The notes below the pieces were generated by a model that had not been told where the DNA came from, did no database searches, and saw only the letters and a program-made list of their open reading frames with translations. Both the position numbers and the translations under genes were made by a program. Shown here piece by piece: positions 1-5,687 of a DNA stretch of 9,396 nucleotides (its first letter is position 1; the number at the start of each line of letters is the position of its first letter). The DNA is taken from contig CAOKJI010000042.1 of NCBI GenBank assembly GCA_948468495.1, positions 1-9,396 of the forward strand. Direction: 5' to 3'. The stretch comes from an uncultured Dorea sp. (GTDB taxonomy: Bacteria > Bacillota_A > Clostridia > Lachnospirales > Lachnospiraceae).

Positions 1-499
1 CAATCACACGCGTCTCCTTCAGTGATACAAAGGCCTCGTTCTGGACATTAAACGGCTCTGTATTTACAATAGTCGTCATGCCTCTCGCAAAGAACATTCC
101 AGCCAGAGTCACAATAAACGGCTGGATATCCAGATAAGCCACCAGAAATCCCTGCACCAGGCCGAAACCAAGTCCGATTGCCAATGCAATCAGAAGAGAA
201 CCCGCCACGCTGCCGCCTTTGTAATCAAGAAATACTGCGCAGCACATACTCACCAGCGCTACTACGCCTCCGACAGAAATATCAATTCCGCCGGTAATCA
301 TAACAAGGCTCAGCCCGCAGGATGTAATAATCAACGCGGCATTCGCATTCAGAATATTAAAAAATGTCTGCGGCTTTAGAAAGCCTTCTCCTAAAAATAT
401 CATCGCGCCAATATACATCAGCAAGAATACGACAACCGTAATAACCAACAGCAGATTTGTATCGGACAGATTTTTAAATTTCTGTTTCATCTTTCCCAT
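1..499 (-). CDS. yjfF: Sugar ABC transporter permease, YjfF-like (partial, C-terminus off the left edge)
   Basis: Second membrane subunit of a sugar ABC importer of the RbsC/YtfT/YjfF (BPD_transp_2) family. The first 166 residues are in the window. Visible are a basic N-terminus (MGKMKQKFKN), a first hydrophobic helix at about 16-37, and the family hallmark MITGGIDISVGG at about 67-78, then further hydrophobic helices and a LDIQPFIVTLAGMFFARG stretch like that of YjfF and RbsC. The chosen ATG at 499 has an AAGGAGG 9 bases upstream, inside the end of the preceding permease gene; the ATG at 490 would be too far from it. The gene starts one base after the stop of the upstream permease, so the two are almost certainly translationally coupled and form a heterodimeric channel. 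The YjfF name rests on gene order and motif resemblance. Substrate is not settled by this sequence. Confidence 0.9.
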   Translation of the reverse strand, partial: MGKMKQKFKNLSDTNLLLVITVVVFLLMYIGAMIFLGEGFLKPQTFFNILNANAALIITSCGLSLVMITGGIDISVGGVVALVSMCCAVFLDYKGGSVAGSLLIALAIGLGFGLVQGFLVAYLDIQPFIVTLAGMFFARGMTTIVNTEPFNVQNEAFVSLKETRVI

Positions 500-500
500 G

Positions 501-1571
501 TTATGCCGCCTCCTTCATCTGTGGTCTAAGTTTTCTGCCTATTGCGGAAAGTTTGGTTCTTACCGCCGGCGCGCTAAATACAACAAGCATAATTACAACT
601 ACTGCCTTATATGCGGGAAGCGCATCAGAAGATACGTTAAACTTATAAAGCGTCGTAGTAAGAAACTGAATTACGTATGCTCCAAGAATGGACGCGCCAA
701 TATTGAACTTGCCTCCGCTCAGCGCGTTTCCTCCCAGCGCAACCGCCAGAATCGCATCCATTTCAATGTCCTTGGCAATAACCGAATAGTTAATGGTTGA
801 AAGCCGGCTGACTTTAATCAGCGCCACAACCGCCACGCACAGGCCAAGGATAACAAATGTCAGAAATTTGATAAACGCGGGATTCAGGCCGTTCAGCCGG
901 GAAGACTTTTCATTGATTCCAACCGCCTGTGTATAAAGTCCCAGATTCGTGAATTTCAACGCAAGCATCGTAATAATTACGCATAGCAATGCAATAAAAA
1001 ATGGCGTCGGTATCGGAATCCCTGGAATAAATCCTCCGAAATATGTAAATGTCTTGTCGCTAACGATTGGAAGTTCATTATTATTGACCCAGGCAGCAAT
1101 CGAACGTCCCGCCGTATACAGAATCAATGTAGCAACCATCGGCTGTATCCGGAAATGTGCCACCAAAATTCCATTGAACGCGCCAAACAGCATGGCTACG
1201 ATACAGGCTACCAAAAATGCTGCAATAATCGGAGCCTGCAGCTCATCCGGCCTGGAATTGCTTCCGCAGAGCACACGCAGCATCACTGAACCCGCGATTG
1301 CTACGGCCGCTCCCACACTGATATCCTGCCCTCCGCTGGCCGCGGTAACTAGAGTCATACCGATAGCAAGAATCGCCACCTCGGATCCATAGTCCAGAAT
1401 CGTTACCAGATATCCTGACAGCACCGGGTCTCCGGCATTGTTATAACCCAGGGCAATCTTAAAAAACCCCGGATCCATCACCAGATTAAACAATGCCAGC
1501 AGCACAAGAGCCGCAATCGGGATAATCAACTGGCTTTTCAAGAGATTATTTAATACATGATTCTTCTTCAT
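501..1571 (-). CDS. ytfT: Sugar ABC transporter permease, YtfT-like
   Basis: A 356-residue polytopic inner-membrane permease of the BPD_transp_2 family, the usual size. It has a short basic N-terminus, a first helix at about 14-32, and an extracytoplasmic stretch (about 33-58) before the signature AIGMTLVTAASGGQDISVG (about 69-87), where E. coli YtfT, as I recall it, has TGGIDLSVG. The C-terminal part has the conserved LDAILAVALGGNALSGG-type segment expected for this subfamily (the real text here reads EMDAILAVALGGNALSGGKF). It should pair with the neighbouring permease and be powered by the upstream ATPase. Its ATG overlaps the ATPase stop by one base (TAATG), and its own stop is one base before the next start, so all three membrane/energy subunits are tightly coupled. 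The SGGQD variant is a departure from the common TGGID form. Substrate specificity cannot be read from the permease. Confidence 0.93.
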   Translation of the reverse strand: MKKNHVLNNLLKSQLIIPIAALVLLALFNLVMDPGFFKIALGYNNAGDPVLSGYLVTILDYGSEVAILAIGMTLVTAASGGQDISVGAAVAIAGSVMLRVLCGSNSRPDELQAPIIAAFLVACIVAMLFGAFNGILVAHFRIQPMVATLILYTAGRSIAAWVNNNELPIVSDKTFTYFGGFIPGIPIPTPFFIALLCVIITMLALKFTNLGLYTQAVGINEKSSRLNGLNPAFIKFLTFVILGLCVAVVALIKVSRLSTINYSVIAKDIEMDAILAVALGGNALSGGKFNIGASILGAYVIQFLTTTLYKFNVSSDALPAYKAVVVIMLVVFSAPAVRTKLSAIGRKLRPQMKEAA

Positions 1572-3088
1572 TATTCTGTCTCACCTCCTGCAATCGTACC
1601 CATAATCTTACTCTGAGTCAAATCCTCTCCGGAAAGCTCGCCTACCACTTTACGGTCCCGCATGACCACCAGCCGCGAGCAGGTCCTAAGCATCTCGTCT
1701 GTCTCAGAAGAAATAAAGGTTACTGCCATTCCCTCCGAAGCAAGCTTCAGAACTAATTTCTGTATCTCAACCTTGGTTCCCACGTCAATACCCCTTGTAG
1801 GCTCGTCCAGAATCAGATAATCCGGATGCGTCAAAAGCCACCGCCCCAGAATAACCTTCTGCTGGTTTCCTCCGGAAAGCGCCTTAATAGGCGTATCCGC
1901 CGACGCAGTCTTAATCTCCAAAAGCTTAATATACTCTTCTGCAAATTTCTCCTTCTGCGCCTTGGAAAACGGCTTAAAGAAGCCTTCCAGTACCTGGGCC
2001 GCCAGAATAATATTATCTTTTACGGAAAGATCGCCCACAATACCGTCCGCCTTACGGTCTTCCGGCAGGCTGGCAATTCCCTGCTTCATCGCGTCAATCG
2101 GTTTGCTAATCTTCACCTGTTTCCCGTTCTTCTTCATCGTTCCCTGCAGAATATGGTCCGCGCCGAAAATCGCCCGGACGCACTCACTTCGTCCGGAACC
2201 CAGCAGACCGGTAAATCCGTTCACTTCGCCTTTATTAATACGGAAATCAAAGGGCTTGATTCCAGCGGTGCTTTGAAGTCCCTCCGCCTCAAATACCGGA
2301 ACGCTTCCTTCCTCCGCCTGATAGCTTTGATTTTCGTCCTTGATATCGGACATGTCGTCCATCTCTTTGCCAAGCATTTTGGCAACCAGCTTCACTCTCG
2401 GAAGTTCTTTTATCTCATATTCCCCTACCAGCTTACCGTCTCTTAGTACCGTAATCTTATCGCAGATTTCATATACCTGATCCAGAAAGTGCGTAACGAA
2501 TATAATCCCTACTCCCTTTGATTTTAAATCCCTCATCAGTCCGAACAGCTTCTCTACCTCGCTCTCATCCAGCGAAGATGTGGGTTCGTCCAGAATCAGT
2601 ACTTTACAGTCCATATCTACCGCCCTTGCAATCGCAACCATCTGCTGAACCGCAATCGAACAGTTTGACAGCTGCTGGCTGGCTTTTGCCGGAATATCCA
2701 GAGCCTCCAGAATCTTATCCGCATCCGCATTCATCTTCTTCCAGTTCTGAACCTGCTTTTTTTCCCGTCCAATATACATATTCTCCGCAACAGACAGATT
2801 CGGGCAGAGCGTAATCTCCTGATAAACGGTGCTGATACCCAGATTCTGGGCGTCCTGAGGAGAATGAATTGCCACTGCCTTTTCATGCCCTTTCAGGAAA
2901 ATCTCGCCTTCATCCTTTCCGTAGACTCCGGTCAATACCTTAATCAGGGTTGATTTTCCCGCGCCGTTCTCTCCCATCAGCGCATGGACTTCCCCCTCGC
3001 ACAAGGTGAAATCTACCGCTTGCAGCGCCCGTACCCCGGGGAAACTTTTATGTATATTTCTCATCTCTAATACAGATTTGTCTTTCAC
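1571..3088 (-). CDS. ytfR: Sugar ABC transporter ATP-binding protein with two nucleotide-binding domains, YtfR-like
   Basis: A 505-residue cytoplasmic ATPase of the RbsA/MglA/AraG/YtfR type, two ABC domains in one chain and the usual length. Domain 1 (about 6-240) has Walker A GENGAGKST at 39-47, Q-loop Q90, Walker B VLILDEPTSSLD at 163-174 and H-loop H200; its signature region reads LSNCSIAVQQM rather than LSGGQ. Domain 2 (about 265-500) has a degenerate Walker A, GLLGSGRSE at 294-302, with Arg replacing the catalytic Lys, a canonical ALSGGNQQK at 403-411 and YLILDEPTRGID at 424-435. This asymmetry is normal for the family and means one main catalytic site. Start: GTG at 3088, with AAGGAG 10 bases upstream. 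The frame stays open to an ATG at 3151, but that would place the N-terminus inside a strong hairpin and adds 21 non-homologous residues. An ATG at 3064 is a weaker alternative. Confidence 0.93.
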   Translation of the reverse strand: MKDKSVLEMRNIHKSFPGVRALQAVDFTLCEGEVHALMGENGAGKSTLIKVLTGVYGKDEGEIFLKGHEKAVAIHSPQDAQNLGISTVYQEITLCPNLSVAENMYIGREKKQVQNWKKMNADADKILEALDIPAKASQQLSNCSIAVQQMVAIARAVDMDCKVLILDEPTSSLDESEVEKLFGLMRDLKSKGVGIIFVTHFLDQVYEICDKITVLRDGKLVGEYEIKELPRVKLVAKMLGKEMDDMSDIKDENQSYQAEEGSVPVFEAEGLQSTAGIKPFDFRINKGEVNGFTGLLGSGRSECVRAIFGADHILQGTMKKNGKQVKISKPIDAMKQGIASLPEDRKADGIVGDLSVKDNIILAAQVLEGFFKPFSKAQKEKFAEEYIKLLEIKTASADTPIKALSGGNQQKVILGRWLLTHPDYLILDEPTRGIDVGTKVEIQKLVLKLASEGMAVTFISSETDEMLRTCSRLVVMRDRKVVGELSGEDLTQSKIMGTIAGGETE

Positions 3089-3098
3089 CAGTATCTCA

Positions 3099-3104
3099 CT
3101 CCTT
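3099..3104 (-). promoter_or_regulatory. Ribosome binding site deciding the GTG start of the ATPase gene
   Basis: AAGGAG on the minus strand, 10 bases before the GTG at 3088. It lies just after the intercistronic hairpin and its T-run, so translation of the ATPase gene starts independently of the binding-protein gene upstream. Confidence 0.75.
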
Positions 3105-3111
3105 GTTCTTA

Positions 3112-3158
3112 TTTTAAAAGAGCGCAGCGCAGGCGTTTTACACCGCTGCACCGCGCTC
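3112..3158 (-). terminator. Intercistronic hairpin with T-run (partial terminator / mRNA stabiliser)
   Basis: Read on the minus strand, GAGCGCGGTGCAG pairs with CTGCGCTGCGCTC over 13 bp (two G-U pairs). After a two-base bulge a further 4 bp (GTGT/ACGC) close an AAA loop. TTTT follows directly, then AAAAT. The element sits between the stop of the binding-protein gene (3211) and the ATPase ribosome binding site (3099-3104). In sugar ABC operons such an element typically lets the binding protein be made in excess over the membrane subunits, by partial termination or by protecting the upstream mRNA from 3' decay. Since the downstream genes have no visible promoter of their own, I read it as a leaky terminator rather than an operon end. 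The structure was found by eye; folding energy was not computed. Confidence 0.75.
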
Positions 3159-3210
3159 CTTCGAATACTATAATGATAAATTTAGAAAAGACTGCATATA
3201 TTAATTTGTT

Positions 3211-4218
3211 TTAGATACCGTACTTTTCAACATCCTCTGAAGTAATTTCCGTAGCATCGAATCCCTTCTCTTCCAGATAAATAATTTTCTCTTCGAGTTC
3301 TTCTCCGCTCTCGATGGTTTTAATTACCTTATCAATGTCGGCTGCCTGGAACGGATTGCACTGACCGTCATAATTCCATTTCTGGTCGAGCAGCTCCTGA
3401 AGCGCCCACTTATTACAGTCAAATCCCATAACAATCACATCCTGGCCTACGCCATGCTTGATATTCTTCTTATCAAGAGCCGCTACGGCGCCCTTAGCCA
3501 TATCGTCGTTCTCTGCATAGATTACATTGAAATCTTTACCAGAATCAATAACTGCCTGAACGATCTGCTGCGCATTCTCAGAATTCCAGTCTCCCGTCTG
3601 CTGGGTTACGATATTCCAGGAATCCTCTGCTGCTACCTTTTCATCCAGCGCTCCGGTACGGCCGACCTGGGCTGCCGAACCCATTGTTCCCTGCAAATGG
3701 ATAATGTTGTACTCTTCAAGCTCCTGCCCGGCAAGCCACTCTACTGCCGTCTCGCCCTCTTTCGCCATATCAGATACGATAGCCGCCTCATACAAATCTT
3801 CATCCGCATCAATCACACGGTCAAAGAGAATCACCCGGATTCCCGCATCCTGCGCATCCTTGAGGACCGAATCCCATCCAGAAGTATCTGCCGCTGAAAG
3901 CAGAAGATAGTCAACGCCGTCCTGGATAAACTTCTGTGCGGCGGTAATCTGCTCTTCATTCTTCTTGCTGTATGCGAAAGACGCCTCATAGCCATTCTCT
4001 TCTGTAAACATGCTCTTTAAATCTTTGTCATTTGCAGTACGGAATCCCGACTCATTCGGATCATTATTGATGACTCCCACTGTAATCGGACCACCGTCGC
4101 CTCCTCCGGCCGCCTCTCCGTCAGCACTGGTTTCCTCTGTCTTTCCCGAACCTCCGCATGCCGCAAGGCTAAACACCATTGCAGATGCAAGAAACGCCGC
4201 GAGTAATTTTTTCTTCAT
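3211..4218 (-). CDS. ytfQ: Sugar-binding lipoprotein of the ABC importer, YtfQ-like
   Basis: A 335-residue extracellular substrate-binding protein of the type I periplasmic-binding fold (Peripla_BP_4), tethered to the membrane as a lipoprotein. The signal peptide is MKKKLLAAFLASAMVFSLAAC, with lipobox LAAC and Cys21 as the lipidated residue, then a Gly/Ser/Glu-rich linker to about 44. The mature domain begins ITVGVINNDPNESGFRTAN (about 45-63). Family-typical segments are GWDSVL (114-119), VILFDRVID (129-137), VGRTGAL (185-191), YAENDDMAKGA (234-244) and VMGFD (263-267). These match YtfQ-like proteins, but the first ligand-contact region (NNDPNESGFR) differs from the GSES-WR form of YtfQ. The start at 4218 has GGGAGG eight bases upstream. 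First gene of the importer operon, preceded by a sigma-A-like promoter and followed by an intercistronic hairpin. Galactofuranose, arabinofuranose or a related pentose/hexose are candidate ligands. Confidence 0.92.
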   Translation of the reverse strand: MKKKLLAAFLASAMVFSLAACGGSGKTEETSADGEAAGGGDGGPITVGVINNDPNESGFRTANDKDLKSMFTEENGYEASFAYSKKNEEQITAAQKFIQDGVDYLLLSAADTSGWDSVLKDAQDAGIRVILFDRVIDADEDLYEAAIVSDMAKEGETAVEWLAGQELEEYNIIHLQGTMGSAAQVGRTGALDEKVAAEDSWNIVTQQTGDWNSENAQQIVQAVIDSGKDFNVIYAENDDMAKGAVAALDKKNIKHGVGQDVIVMGFDCNKWALQELLDQKWNYDGQCNPFQAADIDKVIKTIESGEELEEKIIYLEEKGFDATEITSEDVEKYGI

Positions 4219-4285
4219 GTTTGCTACCTCCCATTTCTTTGTTTTATCAGGTTACTAGAATTTGGGATGTTCTCCCGTTAATGAA

Positions 4286-4314
4286 ATTCTATCACCCGCC
4301 CATATTTGCAGCAA
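4286..4314 (-). promoter_or_regulatory. Candidate sigma-A promoter of the importer operon
   Basis: On the minus strand there is a -35-like TTGCTG (4314-4309), a 17-base spacer and a -10-like TAGAAT (4291-4286; five of six to consensus). Transcription would begin near 4279, leaving a leader of about 60 bases before the ATG at 4218. The -35 box is weak (three of six), as expected for a promoter needing an activator. The AATACAAAT repeats lie about 40 bp upstream of it. Confidence 0.55.
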
Positions 4315-4355
4315 TTTAGAAATCTTGTAATTCCAACGGTTTATACACTATTTAC

Positions 4356-4396
4356 AATACAAATTTTTTATATTAAAATACAAATGGAATACAAAT
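4356..4396. repeat. Three direct AATACAAAT repeats, candidate regulator binding sites
   Basis: Identical 9-mers AATACAAAT start at 4356, 4377 and 4388. The intervals are 21 and 11 bp, close to two helical turns and one, so all three face the same side of the DNA. The first and third share a longer 12-mer, AATACAAATTTT. The first also sits in an imperfect dyad ATTTACAATACAAAT (4350-4364). TACAAAT matches the half-site of the B. subtilis AraR operator as I recall it (ATTTGTAC/GTACAAAT). The direct, roughly 21- and 11-bp spacing is equally what AraC-type proteins bind. The binder could therefore be the AraR-like protein or the YesN-type response regulator encoded alongside. The repeats lie upstream of the importer promoter's -35, favouring an activator role there. 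Confidence 0.6.
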
Positions 4397-4451
4397 TTTG
4401 CTTTTAGTGATTTTTTTAAATTTATCCTCAAATATTTTAAGATTTTTTTAT

Positions 4452-4458
4452 ATTTGTA
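4452..4458. promoter_or_regulatory. Inverted copy of the repeat half-site
   Basis: ATTTGTA is the reverse complement of the TACAAAT core found three times at 4358-4396. It lies 56 bp beyond the last direct copy, on the AraR-like gene's side of the divergent region, and could serve autoregulation of that gene or looping. In AT-rich DNA a 7-mer can also occur by chance. Confidence 0.3.
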
Positions 4459-4541
4459 GCTGTTTTCATGAGATTTTCTATTGTGCATTTTTTAAAAAAT
4501 CGAATAAAAGGGGGGATTATTTTTATCTTATTTTGTTTTTT

Positions 4542-4570
4542 TATGACGAATCCAACATGTTATTTATACT
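4542..4570 (+). promoter_or_regulatory. Possible promoter of the AraR-like gene
   Basis: A TATACT at 4565-4570 (five of six to the -10 consensus) is followed by a 43-base stretch to the ATG at 4614, a sensible leader. The upstream hexamer at 17-base spacing, TATGAC (4542-4547), is a poor -35. In such AT-rich DNA other -10 candidates exist, so this is tentative. Confidence 0.3.
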
Positions 4571-4597
4571 ATTTTTCGATTTTTCATTACGTGTAAG

Positions 4598-4603
4598 AAA
4601 GGA
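4598..4603 (+). promoter_or_regulatory. Ribosome binding site deciding the start of the AraR-like gene
   Basis: AAAGGA lies ten bases before the ATG at 4614, which starts exactly where the GntR-type domain begins (MAIKYKQL). This supports 4614 over the in-frame ATG at 4398. Confidence 0.65.
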
Positions 4604-4613
4604 ATTTACCTAT

Positions 4614-5687
4614 ATGGCTATAAAGTACAAGCAGCTTGCCGGCATTCTGAAAAAAGCAATTGCAGACTACCCGAAAAAAGGCATTACCAGGCTGCCCACA
4701 GAACAGACGCTCTGCCAGCGGTACCATGTCAGCCGTCAGACAGTACGCAAGGCTCTGTCTCTGTTAGAAGAGAACGGACTGATTATCAAAAAGCAGGGCA
4801 GCGGCTCATTTATCACCGGCCTGTCAGAAGACCCCGTTAAAAATCAAATCCAAATCCTGATTTCCGACGAACAGGATTATATTTATCCCGGTGTCTTAAA
4901 AGACATTTCCGATGAATTGGAACAATATGGCTTCCAGTCCGGAACCTTAATTACAGATAACCAGACCGGGCTGGAACGGATTCATCTGACAGAATTACTG
5001 AAAGAGCCTCCCCGGGGACTCATCGCCGAAGGCTGCAAAAGCGCGCTTCCCAACCCCAACCTCGACCTTTACCGCAAGCTCTGTAAGGCAGGCTGCCATG
5101 TACTCTTCCTATACAATTATTATCCCGCGCTGCCCGATTCTCTCTATTTGAAGGATCAGAATCAAAAGGGAAGCCGCATGCTTCTTGAATATCTGCTTCA
5201 GCAGGGGCGCCGGCAAATCGGCGGTATCTTCAAATTCGATGATTTGCAGGGCATTGAACGTTTTCAGGGCTTTACCGAAGGAATGCGGGATCACCGCCTT
5301 TCCCTCCCGGATTCCAGGGTATTCTGGTACGGCTCTATGGAACTGAAAAAATTACTGACTGATACAGATACTGGTTTCCTGAAATCCATGATACCTGATG
5401 TCTTAGGCTCCTGCGATTCGTTAATCTGCTACAACGATGTTATCGCCTATTATCTCATCCGAGAACTGCGCCGGTCTGGCTGCCATGTTCCGGATGACAT
5501 CGCCGTCGTCTCCTTTGACAATACCTATTTCAGCGATTCCAGCCCGATATCGGTGACCACTCTGTCCCACCGGCCTCATGAGATGGGCCGCCGGGCGGCC
5601 AGACTAATTATCGACGCAATAAAAGGACTTCCTGTACAATCCCAGGAAGTCCCATGGCAGTTAATGATCAAAGACAGTACCGATTAA
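4614..5687 (+). CDS. araR: AraR-like transcriptional regulator (GntR-type HTH plus LacI-type sugar-binding domain)
   Basis: A 357-residue cytoplasmic regulator. Residues 1-70 form a GntR-type winged helix (YKQLAGILKKAI, RLPTEQTLCQRYHVSRQTVRKAL at 26-48, then the wing GLIIKKQGSGSFITG). Residues about 78-355 form a LacI/periplasmic-binding-like effector domain. Segments such as GGIFKFDDLQGIERFQGF (203-220) and LICYNDVIAYYLIREL (270-285) closely resemble B. subtilis AraR as I remember it. AraR represses arabinose uptake and utilisation genes and is released by L-arabinose. The start at 4614 has AAAGGA ten bases upstream; the frame is open further up to an ATG at 4398, but that extension is AT-rich, low-complexity and lies in the regulatory region. 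Divergent from the importer operon and convergent with the response-regulator gene, overlapping its stop by 4 bp. Family assignment is firm; the effector sugar is inferred. Confidence 0.88.
   Translation: MAIKYKQLAGILKKAIADYPKKGITRLPTEQTLCQRYHVSRQTVRKALSLLEENGLIIKKQGSGSFITGLSEDPVKNQIQILISDEQDYIYPGVLKDISDELEQYGFQSGTLITDNQTGLERIHLTELLKEPPRGLIAEGCKSALPNPNLDLYRKLCKAGCHVLFLYNYYPALPDSLYLKDQNQKGSRMLLEYLLQQGRRQIGGIFKFDDLQGIERFQGFTEGMRDHRLSLPDSRVFWYGSMELKKLLTDTDTGFLKSMIPDVLGSCDSLICYNDVIAYYLIRELRRSGCHVPDDIAVVSFDNTYFSDSSPISVTTLSHRPHEMGRRAARLIIDAIKGLPVQSQEVPWQLMIKDSTD
5621..5652 (-). terminator. Terminator of the sensory operon, inside the AraR-like coding region
   Basis: A perfect 10-bp inverted repeat, GGACTTCCTG (5625-5634) and CAGGAAGTCC (5643-5652), has an 8-base loop. 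Read on the minus strand the stem is followed by TTTTATT (5624-5618), a rho-independent terminator pattern, 31 bases after the response-regulator stop. On the plus strand no T-run follows, so it appears one-directional. It lies within codons of the AraR-like gene (about residues 338-347). Confidence 0.75.

Larger units (their letters stand above)
4219..4613. other. Divergent intergenic regulatory region
   Basis: A stretch of 395 bp separates the divergent start codons of the binding-protein gene and the AraR-like gene. It is far more AT-rich than the flanking genes, with many T- and A-runs (for example the 14-bp palindrome ATTTTTTAAAAAAT at 4487-4500). It contains the importer promoter, the three AATACAAAT repeats and the inverted half-site. 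I see no convincing protein-coding frame, no tRNA and no clear catabolite-responsive (cre) element. The part from about 4400 to 4600 holds little I can name beyond AT-rich DNA and a possible promoter for the AraR-like gene. Confidence 0.7.

Noticed and set aside
1826..2446. Plus-strand open frame (206 codons) opposite the ATPase gene
   Set aside because: It lies fully within the ATPase coding region on the other strand and shows no domain; a shadow of codon bias.
3089..3151. Upstream extension of the ATPase gene from an ATG at 3151
   Set aside because: It runs through the intercistronic hairpin, has no ribosome binding site, and adds residues absent from the family; GTG at 3088 fits better.
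4356..4396. Short repeats considered as a CRISPR remnant
   Set aside because: Nine-base units with 2-12 base gaps are far too short for CRISPR repeats and spacers, and there are no cas genes; binding sites fit better.
4487..4500. Palindrome ATTTTTTAAAAAAT as an operator or terminator
   Set aside because: It is a simple T-run/A-run in very AT-rich DNA, with no GC stem and no second copy, so chance is the simplest reading.
4398..4613. In-frame upstream extension of the AraR-like gene from an ATG at 4398
   Set aside because: The extra 72 codons are Phe/Leu/Ile-rich low-complexity translation of AT-rich DNA, have no ribosome binding site that I can see, and the GntR-type domain begins right at 4614 with a suitable AAAGGA upstream.
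4219..4613. Search for a catabolite-responsive (cre) element and a riboswitch in the divergent region
   Set aside because: No stretch fitted the cre pattern around a central CG well enough. The roughly 60-base leader before the binding-protein gene shows only a 4-bp hairpin (GGGA/TCCC), too little for a riboswitch.
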